The notes under the pieces: model-generated
Seen by the model: the letters and a program-made list of their open reading frames with translations, nothing else
Database searches by the model: none
Told to the model about the DNA's origin: nothing
NCBI RefSeq assembly: GCF_024807845.1
Contig: NZ_JANUEQ010000001.1
Span: 868,001 to 932,000 of the forward strand
DNA length: 64,000 nucleotides
Origin: Klebsiella sp. BIGb0407
GTDB taxonomy: Bacteria; Pseudomonadota; Gammaproteobacteria; Enterobacterales; Enterobacteriaceae
Reading direction: 5' to 3'
In this document: in pieces, positions 63,966 to 64,000 of the stretch
Position numbering within the stretch: the first letter of the stretch is position 1
Layout of the letters: every line of letters starts with the position of its first letter
Made by a program: the position numbers and the translations under genes

Positions 63966-64000
63966 ATGAAAATACTGATTTGGATCCTCACATGGATATT
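63966..64000 (+). CDS. Possible start of a further gene (partial)
   Basis: An ATG at 63966 opens a hydrophobic frame (MKILIWILTWI) that runs off the window end. It looks like a membrane or signal segment, but only 11 codons are visible and no strong ribosome site precedes it. The 272 bases between the BON gene and this point contain no other gene. Confidence 0.35.
   Translation, partial: MKILIWILTWI

Noticed and set aside
1-64000. CRISPR arrays, tRNA or rRNA genes, insertion sequences, integrases.
   Set aside because: No regular short repeats with spacers, no cloverleaf-like segments and no transposase or integrase motifs were seen in any frame.

Overview
The window looks like a chromosomal segment of a member of the Enterobacteriaceae. 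The clearest evidence is the right-hand block ycgR - emtA - ldcA - cvrA - dadX - dadA - ycgB - fadR - dsbB (about 51.1-63.3 kb), which follows the E. coli K-12 gene order and matches its proteins in length and motifs. Two differences stand out: a luciferase-like monooxygenase gene lies between dadA and ycgB, and nhaB is missing between fadR and dsbB. I cannot assign a genus from sequence alone.

Left part (1-39.4 kb) is a series of metabolic accessory modules. (a) 3-6424: a tightly overlapping operon of a short-chain dehydrogenase, an FAD-dependent amine-oxidase-like protein, DUF1365, a cyclopropane-fatty-acyl-phospholipid-synthase-type methyltransferase, a DUF2878 membrane protein, a chalcone-isomerase-like exported protein, a DUF3833 lipoprotein and a YbgA-like protein; this looks like a lipid-modification cluster. 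(b) 6.4-9.6 kb: an MDR oxidoreductase with a coupled micro-ORF, and a stand-alone ArnT lipid A aminoarabinose transferase preceded by a PmrA-box-like site. (c) 9.8-12.8 kb: a DppA-like peptide-binding protein divergent from peptidase T. (d) 12.8-16.6 kb: an ABC-F ATPase with a structured leader, and an IdnO-like dehydrogenase divergent from a GntR/FCD regulator. (e) 16.6-18.5 kb: a secreted M28 aminopeptidase fused to an autotransporter barrel. (f) 19.0-24.1 kb: ApbE flavin transferase, a LysR regulator, a flavin reductase and a three-domain soluble NADH:fumarate-reductase-type flavoprotein whose FMN-binding domain carries the ApbE target motif. (g) 24.1-25.4 kb: an orphan sugar-type binding protein. 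(h) 25.7-33.3 kb: a LysR regulator divergent from a branched-chain-amino-acid-type ABC importer operon ending in an ATC hydrolase (AtcB-like) and an N-carbamoyl-L-amino-acid hydrolase (AtcC-like), which together would turn 2-aminothiazoline-4-carboxylate into L-cysteine. (i) 33.3-37.7 kb: a complete blcABC/attKLM set with divergent IclR-type blcR, as in Agrobacterium gamma-butyrolactone catabolism. (j) mqo, malate:quinone oxidoreductase.

The most unusual part is 39.4-51.1 kb, an AT-rich island holding four tandem paralogues of 831-881 residues with no signal peptide. Each ends in a domain of the R-S-E class of ADP-ribosyltransferase toxins. Only the fourth copy keeps all elements of the catalytic triad (R734, S759-x-S761, E803-x-E805). 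The other three have Lys in place of the NAD-binding Arg, and two also lose the E-x-E motif, yet all remain full-length open frames. Each gene has the same strong ribosome-binding site and a conserved sequence block 67-70 bases upstream of its start. This looks like an amplified effector/toxin family in which three copies may have become pseudoenzymes.

No tRNA, rRNA, CRISPR array, transposase or integrase was seen. The right end (63.4-64.0 kb) holds a BON-domain lipoprotein and perhaps the start of another gene.
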